Shown here one piece after another: positions 50,269 to 61,500 of a DNA stretch of 64,000 nucleotides (positions are counted from its first letter, which is position 1; every line of letters begins with the position of its first letter). The DNA is from Saccharomyces uvarum (lineage: Eukaryota > Ascomycota > Saccharomycetes > Saccharomycetales > Saccharomycetaceae): contig OX365928.1 in assembly GCA_947243795.1 (NCBI GenBank), positions 124,001 through 188,000 on the forward strand, read 5' to 3'. A model generated the notes under the pieces. That model was not told the origin of the DNA. It did no database searches and saw only the letters and a list, made by a program, of their open reading frames with translations. The position numbers and the translations under genes were made by a program.

Positions 50269-53200
50269 ATGGAACAACTCGACACCCCCTCCGTGGTCAT
50301 CAGCAAGCCGCTTCTGAAGTTGAAACTTCTTGACGCCCTGCGCCAAGGAAGCTTTCCGAACCTGAAAGACCTGCTACAAAGGCAGTTCCAGCCTCTGGAC
50401 GACCCGAACGTCCAACAAGTGCTCCATCTCATGCTCCACTACGCCGTTCAAGTCGCTCCCATGGCTGTTATCAAAGAAATCGTCCACCACTGGGCCACTA
50501 CTGGCACCACGTTTCTGGATATACGTCTCGATCTAAACGAACAGGACTCTAACGGCAACACCCCACTGCACATCGCCGCCTACCAATCCCGTGGTGACAT
50601 CGTCGCCTTCCTCATGGACCAGCCAAGCATCAATGACTGCGTGCTTAATAATTCCCGTCTGCAAGCCATCGAAATGTGCAAGAACCTGAACATCGCGCAG
50701 ATGATGCAAGTGAAACGCTCCACATACGTAGCAGAGACCGCTCAGGAGTTCCGAACTGCGTTCAACAACAGAGACTTTGGCCACCTGGAGTCCATCCTCA
50801 CCAGCACCCGAAACGCAGAACTGTTAGATATCAATGGAATGGACCCAGAGACTGGCGACACCGTCCTGCATGAGTTCGTCAAGAAAAGAGACGTTATCAT
50901 GTGTCGCTGGCTGCTCGAACACGGCGCAGACCCCTTCAAGAGAGACCGCAAGGGAAAACTGCCGATCGACCTTGTAAGGAAAGTCAACGAGAACGATACT
51001 GCCACCAACACCAAGATCGCCATTGACATCGAACTAAGGAAGCTCTTGGAAAGGGCCACCAGGGAACAAAGCGTCATTGACGTCACAAACAATAGCTTGC
51101 ACGAGGCTCCCACTTATAAGGGCTACTTGAGAAAATGGACGAACTTTGCTCAAGGTTACAAACTGCGGTGGTTCATCCTAAGCAGCGACGGCAAACTTTC
51201 ATACTACATCGACCAAGCAGACACCAAGAATGCATGCCGAGGCTCTTTAAATATGTCATCGTGCTCCTTGCATTTGGACTCGTCTGAAAAACTGAAATTC
51301 GAAATCATCGGCGGTAACAACGGTGTCATCAGGTGGCATTTGAAAGGGAACCATCCCATCGAAACAAATAGATGGGTCTGGGCCATCCAGGGCGCTATAA
51401 GGTACGCAAAAGACAGAGAACTTCTGCTACACAACGGGGCACCCTCGTCCTCTGCGGCCCTGAGCTATGGCTTGTCGCCTAAGGTATCCAATGGTGAAAA
51501 ATTACATTTTCCACCGAAGCGGTTGGCCAAGAGCCCGCATATCTCCAAATACAAGCCGGTACAAGACACAGGTACTGATGATGATAAACCCCGTGTGGAT
51601 CCCTTGCCCTTGATTTCATCCAGAAGCGAAAGTTCATGCGAGATCACTTCAAGCCCACATTCCAGGAAATCCACAGTTTCATCTGCAAAGTCCTATGCGC
51701 CATTTTCTGCCTTGGACGATGACCACGACTCCGGTGAGGATTCCGACGAGGACCATAGTTCCTCATATGCAATGAATAATGATGGTGAAGGTGACAACAA
51801 CGATAGCGAAGAAGATTTAAACGCCATTTATGGACCATACGTACAAAAACTGCGCATGCTTCAAAGATCGATTTCCATTGAATTGGCATCTTTAAATGAA
51901 CTGTTGCAAGATAAAGAACAAGTACACAGCGAATACTGGAATACCGTCAACACTTCTATTGAGAACGTTTCTGACTTTTTTCAAAAATTAAATCGTTTAA
52001 CTTCCCAAAGAGAGAAAAGAATGATTGCCCAAATGACCAAGCAACGTGACGTTAACAACGTTTGGATTCAATCGGTAAAAGATTTGGAAATGGAATTGGT
52101 AGATAAAGACGAGAAATTGGTTGCGCTAGACAAAGAACGTAAAAACTTGAAGAAAATGCTTCAAAGGAAGTTGAGCAATCAACCACAGACTGAAAGCGAG
52201 GTTAACGAGGATTCCGATGATGGGAATTCAATGTTGAAAGGGTCTCAAGAATCAACAAATACACTCGAGGAAATCGTAAAATTCATTGAAGCTACAAAGG
52301 AAAGTGACGAAGATTCAGACGCAGATGAGTTTTTCGACGCAGAAGAAGCTGCCTCTAACGAAAAAGCCAACGAATCAGAAATCTTGCCCACAAATGAAGA
52401 ACCCCCGGTTAATGAAGAACCACAGGAAGAACCTACTGAAGATGAAAGCCGGGTTGTGATCAGCTCTCCTCAAGTAGAAAAGAAAAACGAACTTTTAAAT
52501 GAGGGGTCGTTTGTCGGATATGAGGATCCGGTAAGAACTAAATTGCCCATGGACGAAGATAACCGCCCGAAAGTGGGTCTTTGGTCCGTATTGAAGTCCA
52601 TGGTTGGTCAAGATCTAACCAAACTGACTTTACCGGTGTCGTTCAATGAACCAACATCGCTTTTACAAAGAGTTTCCGAGGATATTGAATACTGCCATAT
52701 CCTAGACCAAGCTGCCACTTTCGAAGATTCATCCTTAAGAATGCTATATGTAGCAGTCTTCACCGCGTCGATGTATGCGTCTACCACAAACAGAGTTTCT
52801 AAACCATTTAACCCTTTACTTGGCGAAACCTTCGAATACGCCAGAACTGATGGGCAATATCGGTTTTTCACTGAGCAAGTTTCCCACCATCCACCTATTT
52901 CCGCTACTTGGACCGAATCTCCTAAGTGGGACTTTTTCGGTGAGTGTAATGTTGATTCCTCATTCAATGGGCGTACTTTTGCCGTACAACATTTAGGACT
53001 GTGGTACATTAAAATCCGTCCCGATCGTAATAATGGCGTTTCAGAGGAAACGTATTCCTGGAAAAAACCGAATAATACTGTTATCGGTATCTTAATGGGG
53101 AAACCGCAAGTCGATAACAGTGGCGATGTCAAGATTACTAATCATACCACTGGTGACTATTGTATGTTGCATTATAAGGCACATGGTTGGACCTCAGCCG

Positions 53201-53748
53201 GTGCATATGAAGTCAGAGGTGAAATATATAACAAAAATAATGAAAAACTATGGGTTCTTGGTGGACATTGGAATGATTCCATATATGGGAAAAAAGTAAC
53301 CTCCAAGGGTGGGGAATTAACTTTAGATAGAATAAAGACAACAAATTCCGCTATGGGTGGACCGAAATTAGATGGATCCAAGTTTTTAATCTGGAAATCT
53401 AATGAAAGGCCCTCAGTACCATTCAATTTAACATCATTTGCATTGACTTTGAATGCTTTACCGCCCCACCTGTTAGCATATTTGGCACCAACAGATAGTC
53501 GTTTAAGACCTGATCAAAGGGCTATGGAAAATGGTGATTATGATAAAGCTGCCAGTGAAAAACATCGTGTTGAGGTAAAACAAAGAATCGCGAAAAAAGA
53601 AAGGGAACAAAGGGGAGAAGAGCACAAACCAAAATGGTTTATCCAAGAGGAACACCCGCTTACCAAGGGTATATATTGGAGATTTAATGGTGAATATTGG
53701 ACCAAAAGAAAAAATCATGATTTCAAAGATTGCTTAGACATTTATTAA
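50269..53748 (+). CDS. SWH1: SWH1/OSH1, oxysterol-binding-protein homologue at membrane contacts
   Basis: 1159 residues (1188 in S. cerevisiae). Ankyrin repeats (about 80-240; DSNGNTPLHIAAYQSRGD, PETGDTVLHEFVKKRD) bind the nucleus-vacuole junction protein Nvj1. A PH domain lies at about 280-380 (YKGYLRKWTNFAQGYKLRWF). An acidic/serine region follows, then an FFAT-type motif EFFDAEE at 687-693 for the ER protein Scs2. The C-terminal OSBP-related domain carries the signature EQVSHHPP at 869-876. It transfers sterol/PI4P between ER, Golgi and vacuole membranes. It is one open frame from the ATG at 50269; I see no break. Confidence 0.96.
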   Translation: MEQLDTPSVVISKPLLKLKLLDALRQGSFPNLKDLLQRQFQPLDDPNVQQVLHLMLHYAVQVAPMAVIKEIVHHWATTGTTFLDIRLDLNEQDSNGNTPLHIAAYQSRGDIVAFLMDQPSINDCVLNNSRLQAIEMCKNLNIAQMMQVKRSTYVAETAQEFRTAFNNRDFGHLESILTSTRNAELLDINGMDPETGDTVLHEFVKKRDVIMCRWLLEHGADPFKRDRKGKLPIDLVRKVNENDTATNTKIAIDIELRKLLERATREQSVIDVTNNSLHEAPTYKGYLRKWTNFAQGYKLRWFILSSDGKLSYYIDQADTKNACRGSLNMSSCSLHLDSSEKLKFEIIGGNNGVIRWHLKGNHPIETNRWVWAIQGAIRYAKDRELLLHNGAPSSSAALSYGLSPKVSNGEKLHFPPKRLAKSPHISKYKPVQDTGTDDDKPRVDPLPLISSRSESSCEITSSPHSRKSTVSSAKSYAPFSALDDDHDSGEDSDEDHSSSYAMNNDGEGDNNDSEEDLNAIYGPYVQKLRMLQRSISIELASLNELLQDKEQVHSEYWNTVNTSIENVSDFFQKLNRLTSQREKRMIAQMTKQRDVNNVWIQSVKDLEMELVDKDEKLVALDKERKNLKKMLQRKLSNQPQTESEVNEDSDDGNSMLKGSQESTNTLEEIVKFIEATKESDEDSDADEFFDAEEAASNEKANESEILPTNEEPPVNEEPQEEPTEDESRVVISSPQVEKKNELLNEGSFVGYEDPVRTKLPMDEDNRPKVGLWSVLKSMVGQDLTKLTLPVSFNEPTSLLQRVSEDIEYCHILDQAATFEDSSLRMLYVAVFTASMYASTTNRVSKPFNPLLGETFEYARTDGQYRFFTEQVSHHPPISATWTESPKWDFFGECNVDSSFNGRTFAVQHLGLWYIKIRPDRNNGVSEETYSWKKPNNTVIGILMGKPQVDNSGDVKITNHTTGDYCMLHYKAHGWTSAGAYEVRGEIYNKNNEKLWVLGGHWNDSIYGKKVTSKGGELTLDRIKTTNSAMGGPKLDGSKFLIWKSNERPSVPFNLTSFALTLNALPPHLLAYLAPTDSRLRPDQRAMENGDYDKAASEKHRVEVKQRIAKKEREQRGEEHKPKWFIQEEHPLTKGIYWRFNGEYWTKRKNHDFKDCLDIY

Positions 53749-56700
53749 GTCGTGCAGTTTTCCCAAGAAAGCATTCATCCGTAAGTTAGTAATATTTTAT
53801 GTGCTTTTCGTAAGAAAAATGGAAATAACTCAACTACCGGCTTGAATCAAAAATCATTTGTAGAGTTATATACGTACACATTAGTAAATAAAATTTACAG
53901 CAGAAAATCCAAATCTATTTGTAATCGCTTGAGGTAGTGAGTATAATATTCTCATTCTTAAGCTACAGGATAATTTAGAATTAACAAGATATTTATTTTT
54001 TGAAAAAAGGCAAATATGCCAACTTAAACTGGATAAAAAAGATTAAAAAATAGTTTTGTATTTTCACTGATCTTAATTATTTCTCATTGGCTACTTTTCC
54101 TATAGGGGAAAACTAAATCGGTATAAATTGATCCCCACTAGTCGAAAGTTAATACCAAAAAAATCTATTGAAAATCTCCAATTAATGGACACCAAATACT
54201 TTGAAGAGCAACTTGTTTGTCATCGCAAAAGGTCCAAACTTGGTATAAAAAACAATGCCATTAGTGCATAAAATTTAAGGTTTCCGATCGCTTTTAAACA
54301 ATATTCATTCATTCAATGACTGAGTATTATTTCATCCCAAGGCATACTTGACTGCTTATTGTATTGCGACATAGCGGAGGAACTTGAGCCGTGACAGCCG
54401 CAAAATACTCAAAGCAAAAATCATTATTTGACGACAGCTCTTTAAACGCTAGTGTTTGTCTTTTAGGTCTAGCTTCTTTCCAAACTCAGAAAATGGCAAA
54501 TAAACGCTTGTTATATTGACATTTTAATTAAACTTTAACTAGAAAGACCGTAGTTTATATCGTGGTTTATATAGACCTCTTTTTTGTGGTCATTCGAAGT
54601 TCAATTTTGTTTCTTTTATTCAATTATACCTTTTAGTTTTATGAAGTGTCGGTAAACGACAAAAATGCTCGGTATTTTAAATTCTGTAGTCCATTGGCTA
54701 TTGAGAATAAAAAATGGGATCTAAGAGATGGAGTCAAGAGACAAGGCACTACTACCTTTGTAGTTTTTTTGTTCTCATTTTGTACTCTCAGTACAAATAC
54801 GTATCAGAGGAAGGGCAAAATAAAATAGATTCATATTACCATCATTGTAGTGCAAGTACTTGATTGAGATATATTATTACTATTAAAGCAAATTTATGTA
54901 TCGACGTCACCCTATGTACTCAAGGAGAGTCGCCCTAAATTTAGAATACAAAAAACTCCTGCAATAAATCATTTGTTGTGTTCTTGTTGTTTCGATATGC
55001 GCAACACATCTTGAGATTCTTTAGTCGGATAGAGTCCACTTATCGTAACGGTCATCCTGAAATAAAAGTATTTACCTTTTACCGATTTATTTGTATCGTT
55101 CTCGTTCGCACGTACCTGCAGAAAGTTTATCACTACCCCAATAAGTCATCCCCACAACAGTGTGCATAAGGATAGCAGCACTTTACACTGACTAACCTCT
55201 GCCTACAATAACCAAGTGACATACATAAAAGTCATCGATAGTTTTATGAAGCTTACAGAAAAAGTATGAAAACGCAATCAATGAATGCCTAGCGTTGTCA
55301 ATTTAATACTATTAAAAGAGACATGTGCAAGCTGTTTCCCTTTAAAAAGAATAGATAATTAAGGTGTCCTATAATGTTTTCTTCGGGAAATGTTTGCAAA
55401 GCAGTTGCTTCTTTTTATTTTTAATGCAGAACGGAATCTTCACCTAAATATTAATAACACAGGGGTAAAGAGAGAATATCATTTTAGGCTACATATTGAT
55501 ATATATATTCTCGTAATAATATATATTGGTGCAGCTAACATCACATTCATACTTATTTTTTCAATACAGAGATATACAATAAACACATTCTTGTCTTCTT
55601 ATATTACTATCATAGTAGATTTGCAAGTAAAGGGGAAAAGTACAGTTATTTACAACAGAGTAACTGTTTTGAGCAAGTTTAACTAACGGTGAACAGGACT
55701 TGAATAAAGTCAAAATATTCGATGACGTATTCGTGATAAATTTTCAAAAATTGAGCTGATTATTAATTAATTTTACAGCTCACTTGCCATCAACGTAGCC
55801 CTATTACTTGCTTTTAACACACAAATCCAAAAGGTGTATATTCTACACAGCGGAACTCATAGCCAAACCAAACCATTCGAAAAAAATGAAAAGGAAAATG
55901 GTTATGGGACTCCAGTTCGAATAATCCCTATGAGCGATTCTAAAGTTCGCTTTATCGGGACATGTTAGTGCACAAGTTCCATTATCGTCGCAAATAATAC
56001 GTTATCGATATGGCTTCAGTGGGTTCCAAATCTATTCCAAACCGGAATTATATGAACTCGAAGCATCAATAGAAATATTGAAACGCTTGAACGCCATTCT
56101 ATGCTTTCTTTTGAAGCATTGAACGACACGGATACTTGAGGCAGGTAATACACTTTACTGATACTCTAAAATAAGCCCTCTCACATATGGCAAGCTACAA
56201 GACTAAAATCTTTGCAAACAATCAAAACTCATTAAACAAGAAAGGTTTACAATCTTGGAGACATAGGCTGGAAAAAAAGGAGATACTGCATCTTTCGAGT
56301 GGTCCCGCAATAAGAAGCTTCGTAGGGGGCTTCAAGAAAATGGCCAGTAAAATAAAATTTGACGCTGAACTCTAATGATATTGTGGATTGGCAATATTGG
56401 TTTTCTTTGTCAACCTCATGTTTTTTTCTTCAAATTTGGCGCCTCTTTTTCTTAGTGTCATTCCCTTTCTGTCAATTTTAAAGAAAACTCGGAGCATAAA
56501 ATAAATCAACTTGATTAGAGCGATAAATGATAGCGTAACAAGGTCGCTTACATCAACTTTGATTCGTCTCGCAAGTGCATCACTTGAAAACTTACTAAAG
56601 GCCAGTTTCATTCTCAACGACTAATCTTCTCCCACAAGTGCGCCAAATTTTCAACATACAGGAGCCCGTACCCCATTCCACTTTATTGATATAATATTTT

Positions 56701-58554
56701 CTCAACCTGGTGATAATAAATGTCTTTATGGGCTTCCAAGTCCGAAGAACCGCAATACAAATATCGCTTTTGAGTATCCTTATTCACCCCAGTGGAAGAT
56801 CTTGAACTTCATCCGTATCTTTTTTTCAACAGATATAGCTTGTCGAGTGTGAATTTCGTGCCATGCAACCAATAAATCCGTTATTGAAACAGGGGAAAGA
56901 CCGTGAAGGTACATAACAAAAAGTGCTGAGAACTATCTGATGGTTATGACAACTACTGGTGTATGCGTAAGAATGCCGTGCCTTGTATCACTACTAAACT
57001 CACTCAACAACACCGAATATTTTTTACGAGATAATTCACTAAATGGCTCGAAAGGAGTTTAGCTTATTCCGAGAATCCAGACGAAACCGTGGCTGTAGAC
57101 CAGATGCACTCGTTGCTGCACACCCCTGCAAGGCGGACGTAACTCCAAGCCCTGCATATGGCCGCTTTAACAGTCTTCGTTTAGTGCATGCTCCATTACA
57201 GTAGGTTAAAAATATCCGATGCGTATCTGACCCCTAGAGTCAAGAGTTTAGGCACACGTTGCTTTTCCCACGCCACAATAACCACCTCAATGACCACCCG
57301 AAGTAGGCGAAACATCGCGAAACTAGCATCCATTCGAATATACTTGCATCGAATGGCTGATTTGGTTTATGATTACCAGCAAGAACTCATATCTCCGGAG
57401 CGCGGCCATATTGGGCCTGCAAGCATCTTCTTTTTTGAAGGGAGATTGTTAAGCATATATTTCACTGGCTATCGGTCTAAAAATAAAGAATTATCGTGGT
57501 GGACTTATTAGTTTGTTGGCTTTTTCTTTTTATTTACAGGCTAGCCCATAAAAAACATTCTCGAAGAAGAAACCGCTGCACGGCCACCTGAAATCAGGTA
57601 CTGTTTTTGGGCCGTTATTAAGCACAATCCCAATTGAGGATACGCCGTCATAGTCAAAGGAACCTGTCATATGATTAACTTTGGCTTTTTTTCAAGGGAC
57701 CCTATCTGCACGTCAGTCGCATACCGCGCTTTTTCTACAGCTATTTCTAGCCAGTTGTTTTTCCGATGTATATCTCCGATTGTAAAAAATGCTCATTTTA
57801 CGACAGGCCTTATTTTGAATTAAAGTTATCAAAAAGGTCCTTCCTTTTCTGCAAAATGATGCAACCCTTTAAGTTCGAGAATATATCACGAGACAATTTA
57901 ATGCTGCTGTTTTTCCTTTTTCTGCAGGCACACCGATAGAGAGGTAGGACGTCACTATGAAATGATCTATTTTAGTGGCATTGAAGAGGAAGGTTGACGT
58001 CCCTTCAGCTCGTAAAGATATTTTTCATCAAACCTTAAGTCAGACGCAGGAAAAGAAGTTTTCCCTTTTTCAAAGGTTCCTAGTATTGCACTTCTGGCCA
58101 GCATTAATGATGCATGAAAAGTAAGAAACACACATTTGTATTGCATTAAATGAAATCACTTACCAGCACTTGGAAGCGCGCCCTGACCGTATTCGGACAT
58201 TAGTCGTGGTATTAACTTTTTGACTTGTTGAGGATTGATAGGTTTCTCCTAGGCACAGGGGGGAAATATCAATGGCGGACTTTAGTGGAAGAAAACTTCC
58301 TACTCTGATTAGGTAGCATGCGTAAATGGGAGTGACAGAGATCGCGGTAGAAAAATCTTGTAATATATGATTATTTCCCCTCTGCCTCACGAACATATTA
58401 CATTACGAAACACCAGACAGTCCCTAGCGTTCGATCAACACGATAATTTTCCAAAAATCTTAGACTTATAAAGAGAACCGCTTTTGTACATAATCTCTAG
58501 GTTCAATATTTCCTTAATAAAGTTGTTTTCATTTGTTAAGAGGTCAAAGCAAAA
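53749..58554. other. Long gene-poor stretch upstream of the flocculin gene
   Basis: 4.8 kb of mostly AT-rich DNA. ATG frames such as 56187-56375 (62 codons), minus-strand 56611-56372 (about 79 codons, MKLAFSKFSSDALARRIKVD) and 57188-57511 are present but unrecognised. The part next to the flocculin gene (about 57.5-58.5 kb) is probably its long promoter, with a TATA-like TTATAAAG at 58467-58474. S. cerevisiae FLO1 also has a long upstream region. No LTR ends or tRNAs seen. Confidence 0.5.
57188..57511 (+). CDS. Hypothetical 107-residue ORF upstream of the flocculin gene
   Basis: Opens with an ATG (MLHYSRLKISDAYLTPRVKS) and is basic in its middle (TRSRRNIAKLASIRIYLHRM). No signal peptide, transmembrane helix or domain is evident and no relative comes to mind. 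In a 4.8-kb gene-poor region a frame of this length is expected by chance now and then, so coding status is doubtful. Confidence 0.15.
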   Translation: MLHYSRLKISDAYLTPRVKSLGTRCFSHATITTSMTTRSRRNIAKLASIRIYLHRMADLVYDYQQELISPERGHIGPASIFFFEGRLLSIYFTGYRSKNKELSWWTY

Positions 58555-61500
58555 ATGTTGATGCCTCATAAGTATATATTTTTGGCACTCTTTGCCTTTC
58601 TGGCGCTAGCTAATGTAGCTTCAGGAGCTACAGAGGCGTGTTTGCCAGCGGGCCAAAGAAAGGATGGGATGAATATCAACTTTTACAAATATGCGTTAAA
58701 GGATTCTTCCACATACTCCAATCCAGGATTTATGGCATACGGTTATGCTACAAAGACTAAACTGGGTTCTGTCAGCGGACAGACAGACATCTCCATTAAC
58801 TATGATCTTTCTTGTGTTACCTCGTCCGGTACATACAAATGCCCTCAAGAAGATGCTACTGGGAACTGGATGTGCAAAGGTGTGGGTACCTGCACCAATC
58901 CTCAAGGTGATGCATTCTGGAGCTCAGACTTGTTTGGCTTCTATACCACTCCAACTAATGTGACTTTGGAAATGACAGGCTATTTTTTACCACCACAAAC
59001 CGGGTCTTACACATTTACGTTTAGCGAAGTGGATGACTCTGCAATCCTATCTGTTGGTGGTGCCACTGCGTTCGATTGTTGTGCACAAGAGCAACCTCCT
59101 GTTAAATCTACTGACTTTACTATCAATGGTATCAAACCATGGGGGAAAAGTGTACCCAGTAATATAAATGGGGTAGTTGACATGTATGCTGGATATTACT
59201 ACCCAATGAAAATTGTTTATTCCAATGCTGTTTCTTGGGGTTCACTTCCAGTTAGTGTAACATTACCAGATGGTACTACTGTTAGTGATGACCTTAAGGG
59301 ATATGTCTATTCCTTTGACGACGATTTAACCCAGACTGATTGTGCTGTCCCAGACCCTTCAAATCATACTCTAGCGGCAATAACAACCACCACCACCGAG
59401 CCATGGACTGGTACCTTCACCACCACGACCACTGAATCTACTACCATCACTGGTACTGACGGTGTTCCAACTGACGAAGTCATCATTGAGATCAAGACTC
59501 CAGCAAGCACCAGTTCGTCTGCTGAACCAATAACTATCACGACCACCGAGCCATGGACCGGTACCTTCACCACCACGACCACCGAATCTACTACCATCAC
59601 TGGTACTGACGGTGCTCCAACTGACGAAGTCATCATTGAAGTCAAGACTCCAGCAAGCACCAGTTCGTCTGCTGAACCAATAACTATCACCACCACCGAG
59701 CCATGGACCGGTACCTTCACCACCACGACCACCGAATCTACTACCATCACTGGTACTGACGGTGTTCCAACTGACGAAGTCATCATCCAGATCAAGACTC
59801 CAACTCCGGATGACAATCCAATCCCCGATGAACATCCAGAACCTGATGATACTCCAGAAACCACCAGTTCGTCTGCTGAACCAATAACTATCACCACCAC
59901 TGAGCCATGGACTGGTACCTTCACCACCACGACCACTGAATCTACTACCATCACTGGTACTGACGGTGTTCCAACTGACGAAGTCATCATTGAGATCAAG
60001 ACTCCAGCAAGCACCAGTTCGTCTGCTGAACCAATAACTATCACCACCACCGAGCCATGGACTGGTACCTTCACCACCACGACCACCGAATCTACTACCA
60101 TCACTGGTACTGACGGTGCTCCAACTGACGAAGTCATCATCCAGATCAAGACTCCAACTCCGGATGACAATCCAATCCCCGATGAACATCCAGAACCTGA
60201 TGATACTCCAGAAACCACCAGTTCGTCTGCTGAACCAATAACTATCACCACCACTGAGCCATGGACTGGTACCTTCACCACCACGACCACTGAATCTACT
60301 ACCATCACTGGTACTGACGGTGTTCCAACTGACGAAGTCATCATTGAGATCAAGACTCCAGCAAGCACCAGTTCGTCTGCTGAACCAATAACTATCACCA
60401 CCACTGAGCCATGGACCGGTACCTTCACCACCACGACCACCGAATCTACTACCATCACTGGTACTGACGGTGTTCCAACTGACGAAGTCATCATCCAGAT
60501 CAAGACTCCAACTCCGGATGACAATCCAATCCCCGATGAACATCCAGAACCTGATGATACTCCAGAAACCACCAGTTCGTCTGCTGAACCAATAACTATC
60601 ACCACCACCGAGCCATGGACTGGTACCTTCACCACCACGACCACTGAATCTACTACCATCACTGGTACTGACGGTGTTCCAACTGACGAAGTCATCATTG
60701 AGATCAAGACTCCAGCAAGCACCAGTTCGTCTGCTGAACCAATAACTATCACCACCACCGAGCCATGGACTGGTACCTTCACCACCACGACCACTGAATC
60801 TACTACCATCACTGGTACTGACGGTGCTCCAACCGACGAAGTCATCATTGAAGTCAAGACTCCAGCAAGCACCAGTTCGTCTGCTGAACCAATAACTATC
60901 ACCACCACTGAGCCATGGACCGGTACCTTCACCACCACGACCACCGAATCTACTACCATCACTGGTACTGACGGTGCTCCAACCGACGAAGTCATCATTG
61001 AAGTCAAGACTCCAGCAAGCACCAGTTCGTCTGCTGAACCAATAACTATCACCACCACCGAGCCATGGACTGGTACCTTCACCACCACGACCACCGAATC
61101 TACTACCATCACTGGTACTGACGGTGCTCCAACCGACGAAGTCATCATTGAAGTCAAGACTCCAAGCGGTGCTAATCCATCTGTTGAACCAAAGACTATC
61201 ACCACTACTGAGCCATGGACTGGTACCTTCACCACCACGACCACTGAATCTACTACCATCACTGGTACTGACGGTGTTCCAACTGACGAAGTCATCATTG
61301 AGATCAAGACTCCAGCAAGCACCAGTTCGTCTGCTGAACCAATAACTATCACCACCACCGAGCCATGGACTGGTACCTTCACCACCACGACCACCGAATC
61401 TACTACCATCACTGGTACTGACGGTGCTCCAACCGACGAAGTCATCATTGAAGTCAAGACTCCAAGCGGTGCTAATCCATCTGTTGAACCAAAGACTATC

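Noticed and set aside
58160-58396. Minus-strand 78-codon frame in the flocculin promoter
   Set aside because: It lacks conserved features and lies in regulatory DNA.
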